A stretch of 64,000 bases of DNA from Plebeiibacterium sediminum (GCF_026013605.1 NZ_JAPDPJ010000006.1:86869-150868); one strand, 5' to 3'; shown: positions 1 to 9,633, numbered from the stretch's first letter. Program-made: numbers and translations. The notes: a model not told the origin generated them from the letters alone.

Positions 1-2
1 TC

Positions 3-188
3 ATCTGCAGATCGGGATATTCATCTATCATGGACTTAGAGTACCTCAAAAAAAGAGCCTTGCTTGTTCCAACTCCAGGCCAAACAGAACAAGAATATCT
101 TGCTGAGTTTCATGCAAACCACCATATGTATATCTCTCAGAAAAATTTAAATATAGAAGTAATAAAAAAAGCACTCTTCAAACTATAG
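3..188 (+). CDS. C-terminal fragment of a glycosyltransferase family 28-like protein (5' end outside window)
   Basis: The window opens inside a reading frame of 61 codons that ends at TAG 186-188. The residues ICRSGYSSIMDL and, a little later, PTPGQTEQEYL match the C-terminal sugar-nucleotide-binding lobe of the MurG-like (GT28) glycosyltransferases that are common as conserved proteins in Bacteroidota; the SGYSSIMDL and TPGQTEQ stretches correspond to the loop that holds the nucleotide-sugar. The N-terminal acceptor domain lies upstream of the window, so neither the start nor the substrate can be judged. It is not MurG itself as far as can be seen. A 166-bp gap separates it from the next gene on the same strand. 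Confidence 0.7.
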   Translation: MCRSGYSSIMDLEYLKKRALLVPTPGQTEQEYLAEFHANHHMYISQKNLNIEVIKKALFKL

Positions 189-354
189 AAATAGCCTGAG
201 ATTAGGCATCCTTTCATCTGGCTTTTAACTCATTTCACTCTTTTCGTTGTAACATTTTTACAATTCATTTCGTTATAAGGGTAGTTCGTCAATTAATTAA
301 AACCTTTTATCCACGACCAAGGTAAAAGGAGTAAACAAAACGAGAGAGAGAAGA

Positions 355-870
355 GTGATTATTGGAGATGTTGAATTTACAAAACAGGGAGAGATGACCT
401 ATATAATTATTGCATTAACTTTTATATTTTTGCTATCATTAATCTATTTATATAAGCCAATTTTAAGATTAATTGCAGAAAAAAGAGCTATTCCTAAGAT
501 GGAGAAAATCTTGTTTAGCAACACTAATGAAACAAAAGAATCGGTACTTGAAACCATACATAATGTTACCAGTAAAAGACTAAGTGATGATTTGATACTT
601 GATTACTTTTATAAAATAAAAGGACTACAGGTATTAAACATTAACAAACCCATTAATTTTTGGCTTAAAATTTACTTAACATCGCCTACCAAGGTGAAAC
701 TTAATTATTTTGAACAGGTGAAATTTTACGAAACCTTTTTAAATTATCCAAAAATCAATGATTCCAATTCTAAACCGATTTATAAAGGAAAAGAATTAAG
801 AACATATAATTTAGGAAAGAATTTAAAAACACAATTAAGTGAAAAATTGATATCGCAAAAATTGGCTTAG
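355..870 (+). CDS. hypothetical single-pass membrane protein
   Basis: I do not recognise a family. The frame opens at a GTG (355) but an in-frame ATG at 394, preceded by AGGGAG, is an equally good start and would give 158 residues. From that ATG the protein begins with a hydrophobic segment (about 18 residues, IIIALTFIFLLSLIYLY), followed by a basic stretch and a roughly 120-residue, lysine-rich cytoplasmic or periplasmic domain without recognisable motifs. An inverted repeat CCTTTTA (303-309) / TAAAAGG (323-329) lies in its leader. A strong terminator follows 20 bp after the stop, so this gene ends a transcription unit. Confidence 0.55.
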   Translation: MIIGDVEFTKQGEMTYIIIALTFIFLLSLIYLYKPILRLIAEKRAIPKMEKILFSNTNETKESVLETIHNVTSKRLSDDLILDYFYKIKGLQVLNINKPINFWLKIYLTSPTKVKLNYFEQVKFYETFLNYPKINDSNSKPIYKGKELRTYNLGKNLKTQLSEKLISQKLA

Positions 871-890
871 AACATTTTATATAGTTATCC

Positions 891-926
891 AAAACCCCAT
901 TGATTTTAAGATTAATGGGGTTTTAT
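891..926 (+). terminator. intrinsic terminator after the hypothetical gene
   Basis: AAAACCCCATT (891-901) pairs perfectly with AATGGGGTTTT (914-924) around a 12-nt loop and is followed by a T-rich run. It separates the hypothetical gene from the CPBP protease gene. Confidence 0.8.
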
Positions 927-984
927 TTTATATAATAGCCAATAAATTAATTTGATTTTTTATATTCGGCAAAAATCAAGATTT

Positions 985-1887
985 ATGGTTCGTTTCAATA
1001 ACTTATCTAGTTTCAGCCAAATAATATTACTTTTTATCGTTACGCTCACAACCTGGTTACTGCTGAGTATTGCAGCTACTTTTATTGGATCACTTATCTG
1101 GGGGACTGATATCATTAACAACACCCAGCAAATTTTGAGCAATCCCGGATTTGCCAGATATTTTCAGATTATTCAAAGCCTTGCACTATTCGCGCTTCCT
1201 CCTATATTTTTTGCTTTAATATCACAAAACGAACCATTTTTATGGCTTCGCCTCAAAAACCCTGGTTACAAGTATGTTGTACTTGCCATTTTAATTATTT
1301 TAATAGCACAACCTTTTGTCAGCTTCCTGGGTTATTTAAACTACCACATTCCTTTTCCTCAATATTTACAGCATATTGAAAAATGGCTGATAATGAAGGA
1401 GCAGCAGGCCTTAGAACTTACTAAAGTATTTTTAGATACCTCAGGATGGATTTTAATGGTTTTGAATATTTTTATCATCGCCATTATTCCAGCAATTGGT
1501 GAAGAACTATTATTTAGAGGAGCCCTACAGAAGTTAATAACTGCATTGACAAAAAACCATCATGTTTCTGTTTTGATTACAGCTTTTCTGTTTAGTGCGA
1601 TGCACATGCAATTTTTTGGTTTTTTCCCTCGCTTCTTTTTAGGAATAATTTTTGGCTACCTTGTGGTTTATGGTAAAAGTATCTGGCTATCCATTACAGC
1701 TCACTTTATCAATAACTTTTTAGCTTTTATTCTATATAACTTATCTCAAAGCAAAAACGAAATACCAGGAAATCCATTGGAGGCACAAACAGAGTTACCT
1801 AATTTTTCCCTTGTGTTATTGAGTATTCTGGGAGTGGGTGCTATTTTATTTTATTTAAGAAAAAAGCAGCATTCAATCCCTGACTAG
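985..1887 (+). CDS. CPBP family intramembrane glutamic endopeptidase
   Basis: An integral membrane protein of about 300 residues of the CPBP (Abi/Rce1-type) family. The diagnostic motifs are visible: EELLFRG (the EExxxR catalytic motif), then a segment with FLFSAMHMQ (FxxxH) and finally SITAHFINN (HxxxN), each inside or next to a transmembrane helix; about eight hydrophobic helices can be counted. Such proteins cleave membrane-proximal substrates; the substrate here is unknown. The open frame begins at TTG 952, but ATG 985 (MVRFNNLSS) is the better start because it leads directly to the first helix. The stop overlaps by four bases the stop of the convergent gene on the other strand (shared CTAG). 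Confidence 0.85.
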   Translation: MVRFNNLSSFSQIILLFIVTLTTWLLLSIAATFIGSLIWGTDIINNTQQILSNPGFARYFQIIQSLALFALPPIFFALISQNEPFLWLRLKNPGYKYVVLAILIILIAQPFVSFLGYLNYHIPFPQYLQHIEKWLIMKEQQALELTKVFLDTSGWILMVLNIFIIAIIPAIGEELLFRGALQKLITALTKNHHVSVLITAFLFSAMHMQFFGFFPRFFLGIIFGYLVVYGKSIWLSITAHFINNFLAFILYNLSQSKNEIPGNPLEAQTELPNFSLVLLSILGVGAILFYLRKKQHSIPD

Positions 1888-2588
1888 GATTCCATAGGTT
1901 TTTCATCTTTTCGATACATGTATACTATGCCATAGTTGGAACATGCATTTCTTTTATCATCACCAGAAAGATCATTGAAGTTTTCTTCGATACCATTCCA
2001 GACTTTCAGTATCAGATTATCAACAACATCTCTCATGCTTGTAACTTTTTCGTGCATTTTTTGAGTGGTGTTTTGCAGATTTTTATGGTTATTGTAGTAT
2101 TCGATAAACTTTTCATACTTTACTTTAACCATGGCAATGGAGGGATTATAAATCCTTGTTCCACCTTTCATCATTCTCGACTCCTCGCCTGTAATTACTT
2201 TTTTACCCCAATGAATTAATTGCTGCTCTGTTCCCAATTCCGGAACGGCCTTATCATCAATACTTAAACCAAATTCCTCACGAACTTCAGGTTTTAGTTC
2301 TTTCCTGATAATACAAAAGTTTAATACCTGCACAAAATGAGATACATAAATACGAGCTTCCTTAAATTGATCGGATAATAATTTTCCGTACTTCGCCTGA
2401 CGTTCCTTACTAAAATTATATTGAGATACAGCTTGTTCAAACTGAGGTAAAATTGATTGAATATCGTGGTATAACTGTTGTGGATATGCCAAATCGTATG
2501 GATATTTTAATCTACCTTGATCCAGTGCTGCTTTCAATGCACGTAATCGAGCCTGATCTGTATTTGGAAGTCGTCTGTAGGGCATCAA
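1884..2588 (-). CDS. conserved hypothetical protein, 234 aa, soluble and mostly helical
   Basis: No signal peptide or membrane segment is present and I cannot assign a function. The protein begins MMPYRRLPNTDQARL and is mostly helical in appearance; its middle carries a GTRIYNPSIAMVKVKYEKF segment and the C-terminal part a region NACSNYGIVYMYRKD. Proteins of this aspect, starting with YRRLPNTD, occur as uncharacterised Bacteroidota proteins; that statement is from memory. It ends convergently on the CPBP gene with overlapping stop codons, and no other gene is close upstream, so it is probably monocistronic. Confidence 0.7.
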   Translation of the reverse strand: MMPYRRLPNTDQARLRALKAALDQGRLKYPYDLAYPQQLYHDIQSILPQFEQAVSQYNFSKERQAKYGKLLSDQFKEARIYVSHFVQVLNFCIIRKELKPEVREEFGLSIDDKAVPELGTEQQLIHWGKKVITGEESRMMKGGTRIYNPSIAMVKVKYEKFIEYYNNHKNLQNTTQKMHEKVTSMRDVVDNLILKVWNGIEENFNDLSGDDKRNACSNYGIVYMYRKDEKPMES

Positions 2589-2778
2589 TAATATTTTTGA
2601 AGTAAAGCATTCGCACCGAAATTAGAAAAAATTCTAACTAACTACAAACCAACAAATAACAATTTTACAAAATATTTAATAAAGTTTTCAAATCACCAAA
2701 ACCTCATTTTTATAACACTCTGATAATCTGCAAAAACTCAAAACTTACTTTTTTACTATAAAAACAATCTTTTTTGAA

Positions 2779-2812
2779 CAAAAAAGACTGACTTAATAAA
2801 TTAAGTCAGTCT
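2779..2812 (-). terminator. intrinsic terminator of the starch locus
   Basis: A perfect 13-bp stem, AGACTGACTTAAT (2785-2797) with ATTAAGTCAGTCT (2800-2812), lies 35 bp after the stop of the GH31 gene; on the minus strand it is followed by a T run (A run at 2780-2784). It marks the end of the susC-to-GH31 transcript. Confidence 0.85.
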
Positions 2813-2846
2813 CAGCATAAATATTAATTCACTTTTATGAAACAAA

Positions 2847-4985
2847 CTACTTTTTACAATCAATTTTAATTAAACCATCATTTTCCCATTCTGAGAACTT
2901 AATTCCCTCATCAGAAACCAAGCCTACTTTATAGTAACGAGCCTTACTTTTCAACGACCCTTCTGTCTGGTTTATATTCACAATCACCTCATTTGTAGCT
3001 GCCAGAACAGCACTATATTCATCTATTGCGTATTCTCCATTTTTATAACCAAAGCCATTTCCTGCATCCATATACAACTGTCCCTTTGCTTTACCCTCTT
3101 TGTCAAGTGTTACCAAAATAGTTAAACTATCTGTTTGATACTCTTCTGTTGATTGCATCACTTTTGTTAAAGGTAAAACAGATCCACCTCTTTGCTTTAA
3201 TTCTGCCTGGTAACCATCATTCTCTTTATCATTTTCCAACAAATGTATGGTCTTCCAAATACCATTAGGTAATGATGGATTATTAACATATTGAGGGACT
3301 ACTAACAAGTCTTTACCAAGTAAAAAAGCTTCCTGCTCATTTCTTAAATTCTGATCTTTTGTATCTGCAAAAAATACAGGTCGCATAACCGGTAAACCGT
3401 CTATAGAAGCCTCATGAAAAAGGGTATATAAATAGGGCATTAAACGATACCTTCTTTCCAAAGCCACTCTTGACACGTCCTCAACCGTTTTTCCAAAAGC
3501 CCATGGTTCCTGATTGATTGAATTATTTTCGGTATGATTACGACTAAATGGATAGAACGCACCAACAGCCATCCAATTGGCAATTAACTCCGGATTTCCA
3601 TCTCCTTTAAAACCTCCTATATCCGGACCAGAAAAAGGTTGACCTGAAAGTCCAAGATTTAAAATCATTGGTGTTGCTACTTTCATATGTTCCCATGTTG
3701 AAGCATTATCACCAGTCCATGTTGCAGCATAACGTTGACCACCTAAATAGTTCGAACGAGATAGCACAAACGGTCTCTTATCAGGATTCACCTTTAGAAT
3801 ACCTTCTCTACTGGCATTAACCATCATCATACCATAAACATTATGATATCTCAAATGCGATCCAGCAGGCAATAAACCACCACCTCTATGCCAATTATCT
3901 TCAGGCATGGTTCCATCAGGTCCATCAAACACGGAAGGCTCGTTCATGTCATTCCAAACGCCATCAACACCTGTTGCCATAAAATCTTTATACAAAGTAC
4001 CCCACCATTCACAAGTTTCTGGTTGTGTATAATCCGGGAATACACAAGGACCAGGCCATACACTTCCTACAAAATCTTTGTGATCAGCAGTTTTCACCCA
4101 ATGATCTCCCGCTTTTCCCTGATCATAAACATGATATCCTTCTTCTTTCTTAACACCAGGATCAATCATCCAAACTGATTTAAAATCCTTTTGGTGTAAG
4201 TAATCATTCACACTTTGAGGATTAGAGAACGCAACACTATCAAAGGTGAATATTTTATAATTCTGCATATAATCAATATCCATCCAGATTACATCACAAG
4301 GAATTTCCCTTTTTCTATATTCATCTGCAATTTCTTTAACTCTTGTATCCGGAAAATAAGAATATCGACATTGCTGAAAACCCAATGCCCATAACGGCGG
4401 CATTTCCATTGTTCCTGTTAATTCGGCTAATTTCTTTATTACTGCTTGAGGTGAATCCTTTTCAATTACAACAACTCTTGGTGCAGGACCCTCTGTTTTG
4501 ATTTCAATTGGATTGGTTAATTTGAAATATTGTTTCCATGTGTTATCAATCAGAATACCAAACGAAGTTCCATCTGGTCGGACACCTAATATCCAGGGAT
4601 GAGATTGATACAATCTTTTACCCTCATCTTTACCATAAGCATAATTATCAGTATTCCATAACGTAACATCTTTACCACTTCTGTTTAAGTCACCAAAAAC
4701 CTCACCTGTCCCATACAAATCAACAGCTTCTCCAACTGGAATTTTAATGGCATTTAAGCTATCTTCACTCAAATAGTATTCTGGTTTAATCTTCCAGTCA
4801 TCATTAACACCAGAAGTAACAACTGGCTCATTTAATAGAGCAAAAGAGGGCAACAGTTGTTCGGCATCAAAATTTTGGGGATAGAACACAGCTTCACTGT
4901 CTCCAATCATCCCACTTTTATTAGACTGTTCACAAGATGTAAATACGATTCCTATAAACAGCAGGTACACTAATACTTTTCTCAT
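2847..4985 (-). CDS. GH31 alpha-glucosidase, lipoprotein
   Basis: A 712-residue exo-acting alpha-glucosidase of glycoside hydrolase family 31, expected to release glucose from malto-oligosaccharides. The N-terminus is a lipoprotein signal peptide with lipobox FTSC (Cys 18), so the enzyme is membrane-anchored in the periplasm or on the outer membrane. After the N-terminal beta-sandwich (about 60-190), the catalytic barrel starts with PPLWALGFQQCRYSY; WMDIDYM is the conserved beta-strand 3, WNDMNEP carries the nucleophile Asp 346 and WTGDNAS carries the acid/base Asp 426. The distal C-terminal sheets follow. It is the last gene of the sus locus, 163 bp after the GH13 gene. In Bacteroides thetaiotaomicron this job is done by SusB, which is a GH97 enzyme, so here an unrelated family fills the slot. 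Substrate from context is inference. Confidence 0.92.
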   Translation of the reverse strand: MRKVLVYLLFIGIVFTSCEQSNKSGMIGDSEAVFYPQNFDAEQLLPSFALLNEPVVTSGVNDDWKIKPEYYLSEDSLNAIKIPVGEAVDLYGTGEVFGDLNRSGKDVTLWNTDNYAYGKDEGKRLYQSHPWILGVRPDGTSFGILIDNTWKQYFKLTNPIEIKTEGPAPRVVVIEKDSPQAVIKKLAELTGTMEMPPLWALGFQQCRYSYFPDTRVKEIADEYRKREIPCDVIWMDIDYMQNYKIFTFDSVAFSNPQSVNDYLHQKDFKSVWMIDPGVKKEEGYHVYDQGKAGDHWVKTADHKDFVGSVWPGPCVFPDYTQPETCEWWGTLYKDFMATGVDGVWNDMNEPSVFDGPDGTMPEDNWHRGGGLLPAGSHLRYHNVYGMMMVNASREGILKVNPDKRPFVLSRSNYLGGQRYAATWTGDNASTWEHMKVATPMILNLGLSGQPFSGPDIGGFKGDGNPELIANWMAVGAFYPFSRNHTENNSINQEPWAFGKTVEDVSRVALERRYRLMPYLYTLFHEASIDGLPVMRPVFFADTKDQNLRNEQEAFLLGKDLLVVPQYVNNPSLPNGIWKTIHLLENDKENDGYQAELKQRGGSVLPLTKVMQSTEEYQTDSLTILVTLDKEGKAKGQLYMDAGNGFGYKNGEYAIDEYSAVLAATNEVIVNINQTEGSLKSKARYYKVGLVSDEGIKFSEWENDGLIKIDCKK

Positions 4986-5148
4986 GCGTATAATTTTTAT
5001 TGTCAGATAAAATACTCAAAATTTGAATAGTTTCCTATCAAAGAAAGATCTATCAGGAATAACTTCATCCGTAACTCTATATTAATTCAGCAAGGCTCCA
5101 TTATACAAATCAATAAAATACAATTGGATTGCCTTCCTTGATGTTTTT

Positions 5149-6561
5149 TTATTTCACAAATACTTTATATCCATAACCATCTAAAGCAATTGTTGCCCCA
5201 ATAGTTTCTGCACTATTCGTATATCCATTATACCAACCTTCACCCTGAAGTGCATCAGGTACATTATATGTTAGTTCTTCAGCTCTAATGTTGACAATAA
5301 CCAATACTTGTTCATCATTAAAAGTTCTGGTAAAAGCAACAATATCTGAATTTCCATACGATGTGAAAGCACCATTTCGAAGTGCACTTTCCGTCTTTTT
5401 AAGTTGAATGATATTGGTATATTCTTCTAACAAACTGTTATTATAATTCCAATCAATAATGGTTGTATTAGCTTTAAAGAAATCCAACTGTTTATCAAAG
5501 CCAACTTCCTGACCATTATAAATTAAAGGAACACCGCCCATATATGCAGATAATACAAAAGCGGACACACTTCCTCTTTCGCCATTAAATAATGCCTGAG
5601 GGATATTATCATGTGCATTATCATCGTGATTTGTAATCCACCTAACAATATGCTTACCTTCTGCCAAATCTTGATAATCAGATGTGTGAGCATTAATAAT
5701 ATTGAATGCAGAAGTACCTTCACTTATTGCTTGTTTGGTTTTTCCATAGAAGTTCCATCCAAAAATCATATCAAACCCAGCATCTAATACCGATTTTTTA
5801 TCCGTTTCTGCAAACATCAAAATATCTCGGTTAGGGATTTTACGAAGCGTATCAATGGCTGCTTTCCAAAAATCATTTGGTACGCCTCCAGCATAGTCAC
5901 ATCTAAAACCATCAATATTAGCTTCCAGCGTCCAATATTTCATAGCTGCAATCATTTCTTTACGCAAGGAAGTATTATTATAATTCAGATCTGCCACATC
6001 TTGCCAGGTTTCAGGATAAGTAATATTACCAGATTCGTCGGTGGTGTACCATGACTTATTTTCAATCCATTGATTATCCCATGAAGTATGATTTGCAACC
6101 CAATCAAGCATCACAGCCATGCCTTTAGCATGTGCATTATCAACCAGCTCCCTCAAATCAGCCAAAGTACCATAATCAGGGTTTACGGATTTATAATCTT
6201 TGACTGCATATGGTGAACCCACAGAATTTAATGTTCCTGTTGGATAAATAGGCATCAACCAAACTACATTAACACCTAAAGACTTAATATCGTCTAATCT
6301 GGCAGTAATACCATCTAAATTTTGCTGACTGCTAAAAGCTAACGGATTTACTTCATACAAAACCACATCCTGCACTTCCGGAACATCAGCAAATGGAGTA
6401 CCATATTGAACAGGTCCTTCATCTATTATTTTATTGCTATTGTTATTTTCAAGTACAATCTCATCTTTTTTACAAGCATGAAATGGCACTATCAACACAA
6501 AAAACATTAACACAGCCAATAGATTACCCTTACTTATTTTATATTTAAATCGCTTTTCCAT
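5149..6561 (-). CDS. GH13 alpha-amylase family lipoprotein (SusG-like role)
   Basis: An alpha-amylase superfamily enzyme of about 470 residues. All four GH13 signature regions are present: LDWVANH (region I), GFRCDYAGG with nucleophile Asp 222, MFAETD with acid/base Glu 252 and ITNHDDN with the transition-state Asp 313 (numbered from ATG 6561). The frame is open up to an earlier ATG at 6597, but the start at 6561 puts the basic n-region directly before the hydrophobic stretch and the lipobox PFHAC. It is clearly shorter than SusG (about 690 residues) because it has no inserted starch-binding module. A C-terminal beta domain ends in GYGYKVFVK. It lies between the SusE-like and GH31 genes; a 17-bp hairpin precedes it. 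Neopullulanase or cyclomaltodextrinase-like specificity is also possible. Confidence 0.92.
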   Translation of the reverse strand: MEKRFKYKISKGNLLAVLMFFVLIVPFHACKKDEIVLENNNSNKIIDEGPVQYGTPFADVPEVQDVVLYEVNPLAFSSQQNLDGITARLDDIKSLGVNVVWLMPIYPTGTLNSVGSPYAVKDYKSVNPDYGTLADLRELVDNAHAKGMAVMLDWVANHTSWDNQWIENKSWYTTDESGNITYPETWQDVADLNYNNTSLRKEMIAAMKYWTLEANIDGFRCDYAGGVPNDFWKAAIDTLRKIPNRDILMFAETDKKSVLDAGFDMIFGWNFYGKTKQAISEGTSAFNIINAHTSDYQDLAEGKHIVRWITNHDDNAHDNIPQALFNGERGSVSAFVLSAYMGGVPLIYNGQEVGFDKQLDFFKANTTIIDWNYNNSLLEEYTNIIQLKKTESALRNGAFTSYGNSDIVAFTRTFNDEQVLVIVNIRAEELTYNVPDALQGEGWYNGYTNSAETIGATIALDGYGYKVFVK

Positions 6562-6710
6562 TTCTAAATCCTCAATTATATCCAAAGTATGTTTCAACCA
6601 TAATAAATATCAGCTTTAATAGTACTATAAAATGATACCGTATTTAAAGAGATATTTTCCTTCTTAATAAAAAAATCAAAGTAGACTTAGATTACCATAA
6701 CCATTAATAC

Positions 6711-6745
6711 ATCAAGAAAAAACAGTTAAACTGCTTTTCCTTGAT
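6711..6745 (-). other. intercistronic hairpin between susE-like and GH13 genes
   Basis: On the minus strand ATCAAGGAAAAGCAGTT and AACTGTTTTTTCTTGAT pair along 17 positions (two G-U pairs) around a single-base loop, starting 10 nt after the susE-like stop. The U-rich stretch is inside the 3' arm, not after it, so it could be a leaky terminator or an RNA-stability element rather than a full stop. Confidence 0.6.
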
Positions 6746-6754
6746 ATTTGGAAT

Positions 6755-7900
6755 CTATAGTTTTACAAAATCGTAACTAAAATTACCCGGGTTACTTAAA
6801 TCTAAAGTAAATCTGTAATTTCCTGCTTCAGGTACACTCACTAAACCATGTACATCACTATAGTTTAATACATAATGATCTACCATAAAAGGTTTATCGT
6901 TATCATTAAGAGCAATCTGAATGTCCCAATTATCATTTGCCCTGATTTTAAAACCTCCGGCATTGAATGTAGCTTCAATTATCCATACCTGATTTTCTGC
7001 ATCATAGGTCATTGGAGTTGAACCATCCCAACCATTAGGTGCTGCATCACCTATAATGCCCAGAGTATTAATCGGGGTGATGGTATATGTCATATCAGCC
7101 AGGTTCGCAGTCATACAAAAATAACCTGTCTGAGGTAAACCAAAATTATAACCAGCTTCATTTGACACTCTTAGATTACCTTCGATATACGCTACATTTC
7201 CAGCATTAAAATCATCCAGATTTGTTTCTCCATCATTTCCATATGCTGTAGGTTCCCAACTTGGTTGAGCAGTTAGCTTAATTCCAAGGCCTGCACCTTC
7301 TTCTATATTAAAGAAACCAAGATAAGTATCCTCTTCTCCTTCAATAAAAGATGCCAGTTTTGGTGCTGTTACCGGAGTCCAGTTTTGAAAATCGCCAGGC
7401 ACCCATAACGAAGGATAAGTAATTCCAGGATCTTCAACGGGCATAAAATAAGGAGTTAAAGCAAAAACCAACTCGTTGGAATATGCTGCTCGATCCACAT
7501 AGGAGCGAATACGAGCCTTAAAAGTACCAACTTCCTCAGCTGTATAGCCAAATTTAACACCCAGATCATTCAACTGAACTCCTGTTAATCCCACAGAGGT
7601 TACATCTTCACCTGCTGTAAAAACAGTTGGCATTGCCCAGCCTTCATCTGTTACATCAGTAACTTCTACTGAATATTCAACAGGATAAGTACTTATTGGA
7701 TAAGCTACTTCTGTCCACGAAAAAGTAAGTGCGACATCATTTGCATTTTCTTCTGCCAAAACTAATTCTGTTACAGAAATTGAAGCTTCGCTATCAAATC
7801 CTATCGCCTGAAGTTTTGTTAGCGTTGGATCATCTTCGCAGCTAGTAGCCAATAACAAAGTTGCTATTAGACCTAATGTTATATATAGTATTTTTTGCAT
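6755..7900 (-). CDS. SusE-like outer-membrane starch-binding lipoprotein
   Basis: A surface glycan-binding lipoprotein of 381 residues. The signal peptide ends at lipobox LLATSC (Cys 21). The N-terminal module, about residues 25-150, resembles the SusE domain (beta-sandwich with a VALTFSWTEV strand); residues about 165-270 and 285-380 look like two tandem starch-binding modules of SusE/SusF type, each with conserved aromatic residues (LWVPGDFQNWTP; APNGWDGSTPM). ATG 7900 was chosen over the frame's earlier ATG at 7960, because the latter would add 20 residues in front of the signal peptide and would overlap a hairpin in the gap. It follows susD and precedes GH13, as expected for a sus operon. 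Confidence 0.85.
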   Translation of the reverse strand: MQKILYITLGLIATLLLATSCEDDPTLTKLQAIGFDSEASISVTELVLAEENANDVALTFSWTEVAYPISTYPVEYSVEVTDVTDEGWAMPTVFTAGEDVTSVGLTGVQLNDLGVKFGYTAEEVGTFKARIRSYVDRAAYSNELVFALTPYFMPVEDPGITYPSLWVPGDFQNWTPVTAPKLASFIEGEEDTYLGFFNIEEGAGLGIKLTAQPSWEPTAYGNDGETNLDDFNAGNVAYIEGNLRVSNEAGYNFGLPQTGYFCMTANLADMTYTITPINTLGIIGDAAPNGWDGSTPMTYDAENQVWIIEATFNAGGFKIRANDNWDIQIALNDNDKPFMVDHYVLNYSDVHGLVSVPEAGNYRFTLDLSNPGNFSYDFVKL

Positions 7901-7926
7901 TGCTTTGAATTTTAAATAAACCTTAT

Positions 7927-7966
7927 ACTGCCTTGTCTTTATCCAAACACACGTTGACATGGCAGT
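7927..7966 (-). other. intercistronic hairpin between susD and susE-like genes
   Basis: GGCAGT (7961-7966) and ACTGCC (7927-7932) form an inverted repeat, extended inward by GTC/GAC. It lies wholly in the 78-bp gap and has no T run, so it is not a terminator. Confidence 0.4.
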
Positions 7967-7978
7967 CCTTTTTAAATA

Positions 7979-9511
7979 TTAATATCCAGTATTTTGCTGC
8001 AAGCTAGGATTGGCATCAATTGCCGCAGTAGGAATTGGAAACAATTCATAATGGCTGTCTACAGCAGGTACAATAGGATCTCCATTTTCATCCTCTCCAT
8101 GCGCTTTCGTAAATGTTCCAAAACGAATCATATCCTGTCTTTTATGTCCTTCAAGAGAAAGCTCTTTACTTCTTTCATTATAGATATCTTCCAAAGTTGG
8201 ATCTGCATTAAGTGCATCCAGACCAGCACGTTCTCTTACCTGATCAACAAACGGTTTAGCTTCACCTGCTTTATTCTGTTGAACCAAACATTCTGCTTTC
8301 ATTAACAACATATCTGCATAACGATAAATTGGAAAATCATTTGAAGCACCACCTCCATTTACAGTACCTGCCGGCCACCATTTCATGCTACGGGCTCCCC
8401 CATCTCTCTCGGCACCGGGATCGATATAATTATCTTCCTCCGGATCATAAACAATAAAACCTGCAGGTCGTGGTCCAAATGGCTCTGAACCATATCTGAA
8501 CTGACGCTTACGAATATCTATATCATCAAATTGATTCAGGAATTCAGTTGGGATAATAGTACCATTCCATGTTGAAACAGTTTCTCCAAACAACAGAGCA
8601 CCATCTGTACCCCCAAAACTTCTAATTGTTGTGATATTTCTTCCCACAACATCCAACTCAATATATAATGCTAAAATAACTTCATCATCAGGACATTGAT
8701 CTCCGAATAATTCAAAGTAAGTATTGCCATTGGGATGAGATGCATCTGATACTGCCGGGTGTAAAGAAAACCCTCCTTCTTCGAGCGCTTCACAAGCATT
8801 TAAACATTCTTGCCATTTTGGAGTACCTGTATATACTTCAGCATTTAAATATACTTTTGCAAGCAATGCATAACCGGCCCACTTATTGAAACGACCATAA
8901 TAAGAACCGCCTTTTTCTTCTGATAAGAACGCAACATTGTCTTCCAATTCTGTAACGATAAAATCAAAAATTTCAGCTCTGCTTTTTTGTGGAATTTGAT
9001 CCACAGTAAGGTTATTATCTGTAAAGAATGGAACATTTCCAAAATCATCCATCAACAGATAATAAAAGAAAGCTCTTAGCACCTTGGCCTCAGCCACTAC
9101 TTCATTATCTGCATTTGCATTTTCTAATAACTCAACCGCCAAATTCGCATGAAAAACACAATCATACAACCAGTTCCAGGCATTGTTAATAAAGCCATGC
9201 CCTGGAGTCCACATACGTTTATGAAACCATGCAAAATCTGGTTCCCAGTCTCCTGTAACTCGATGAGGAACTACCTGCTCATCAGTACTCATGTTATTGA
9301 GGTCATAATATCCTCTGTCAGCGCCTATCAATCCTTTTCCATCCCAGTTTCCTGGAATTAAAGCATAAACACTAGCCAATGCAGCATCAGCTCCTATCTC
9401 TGAATCGTAGAACTCATTGGCATCAATTTTATCATACACCTGCTCATCAAGATCGGTACATCCTACGATAAAAAATGCAGCCAATAATGATACTATTATA
9501 TATTTCTTCAT
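7979..9511 (-). CDS. susD: SusD-like starch-uptake lipoprotein (RagB/SusD family)
   Basis: A 510-residue RagB/SusD family protein, the lid of the SusC transporter on the outer face of the outer membrane. The signal peptide ends at lipobox FIVGC (Cys 18). The N-terminal part carries the typical EFYDSEIGADAALASVY stretch, the TPR-like helices lie around residues 90-250, and the C-terminal part has the family hallmark FPIYRYADMLLMKAE followed by RERAGLDA and the LSLEGHKRQDMIRFG segment. It lies 122 bp after susC, a gap that holds a copy of the repeated leader element. The function in starch binding is taken from the locus context (SusR-type regulator, GH13 and GH31 neighbours). Confidence 0.93.
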   Translation of the reverse strand: MKKYIIVSLLAAFFIVGCTDLDEQVYDKIDANEFYDSEIGADAALASVYALIPGNWDGKGLIGADRGYYDLNNMSTDEQVVPHRVTGDWEPDFAWFHKRMWTPGHGFINNAWNWLYDCVFHANLAVELLENANADNEVVAEAKVLRAFFYYLLMDDFGNVPFFTDNNLTVDQIPQKSRAEIFDFIVTELEDNVAFLSEEKGGSYYGRFNKWAGYALLAKVYLNAEVYTGTPKWQECLNACEALEEGGFSLHPAVSDASHPNGNTYFELFGDQCPDDEVILALYIELDVVGRNITTIRSFGGTDGALLFGETVSTWNGTIIPTEFLNQFDDIDIRKRQFRYGSEPFGPRPAGFIVYDPEEDNYIDPGAERDGGARSMKWWPAGTVNGGGASNDFPIYRYADMLLMKAECLVQQNKAGEAKPFVDQVRERAGLDALNADPTLEDIYNERSKELSLEGHKRQDMIRFGTFTKAHGEDENGDPIVPAVDSHYELFPIPTAAIDANPSLQQNTGY

Positions 9512-9534
9512 ATGATTATTATTTATTTACAAAG

Positions 9535-9570
9535 GCCATATGGAACTCCCAAATAAATCTAATCATCCTC
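9535..9570 (-). repeat. leader repeat copy C, upstream of susD
   Basis: This 36-bp stretch (plus strand starts GCCATATGGAACTCCCAAA) is about 80% identical to 12668-12704, which sits at almost the same distance (23-24 nt) before the susC start codon. Both are read on the minus strand as part of the leader of the downstream gene. Confidence 0.55.
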
Positions 9571-9633
9571 TTATATTCGAATTTGGATCATCAAATTTAC
9601 TTGCTCGTTTCATATTATTCTTCATTAATTAAA

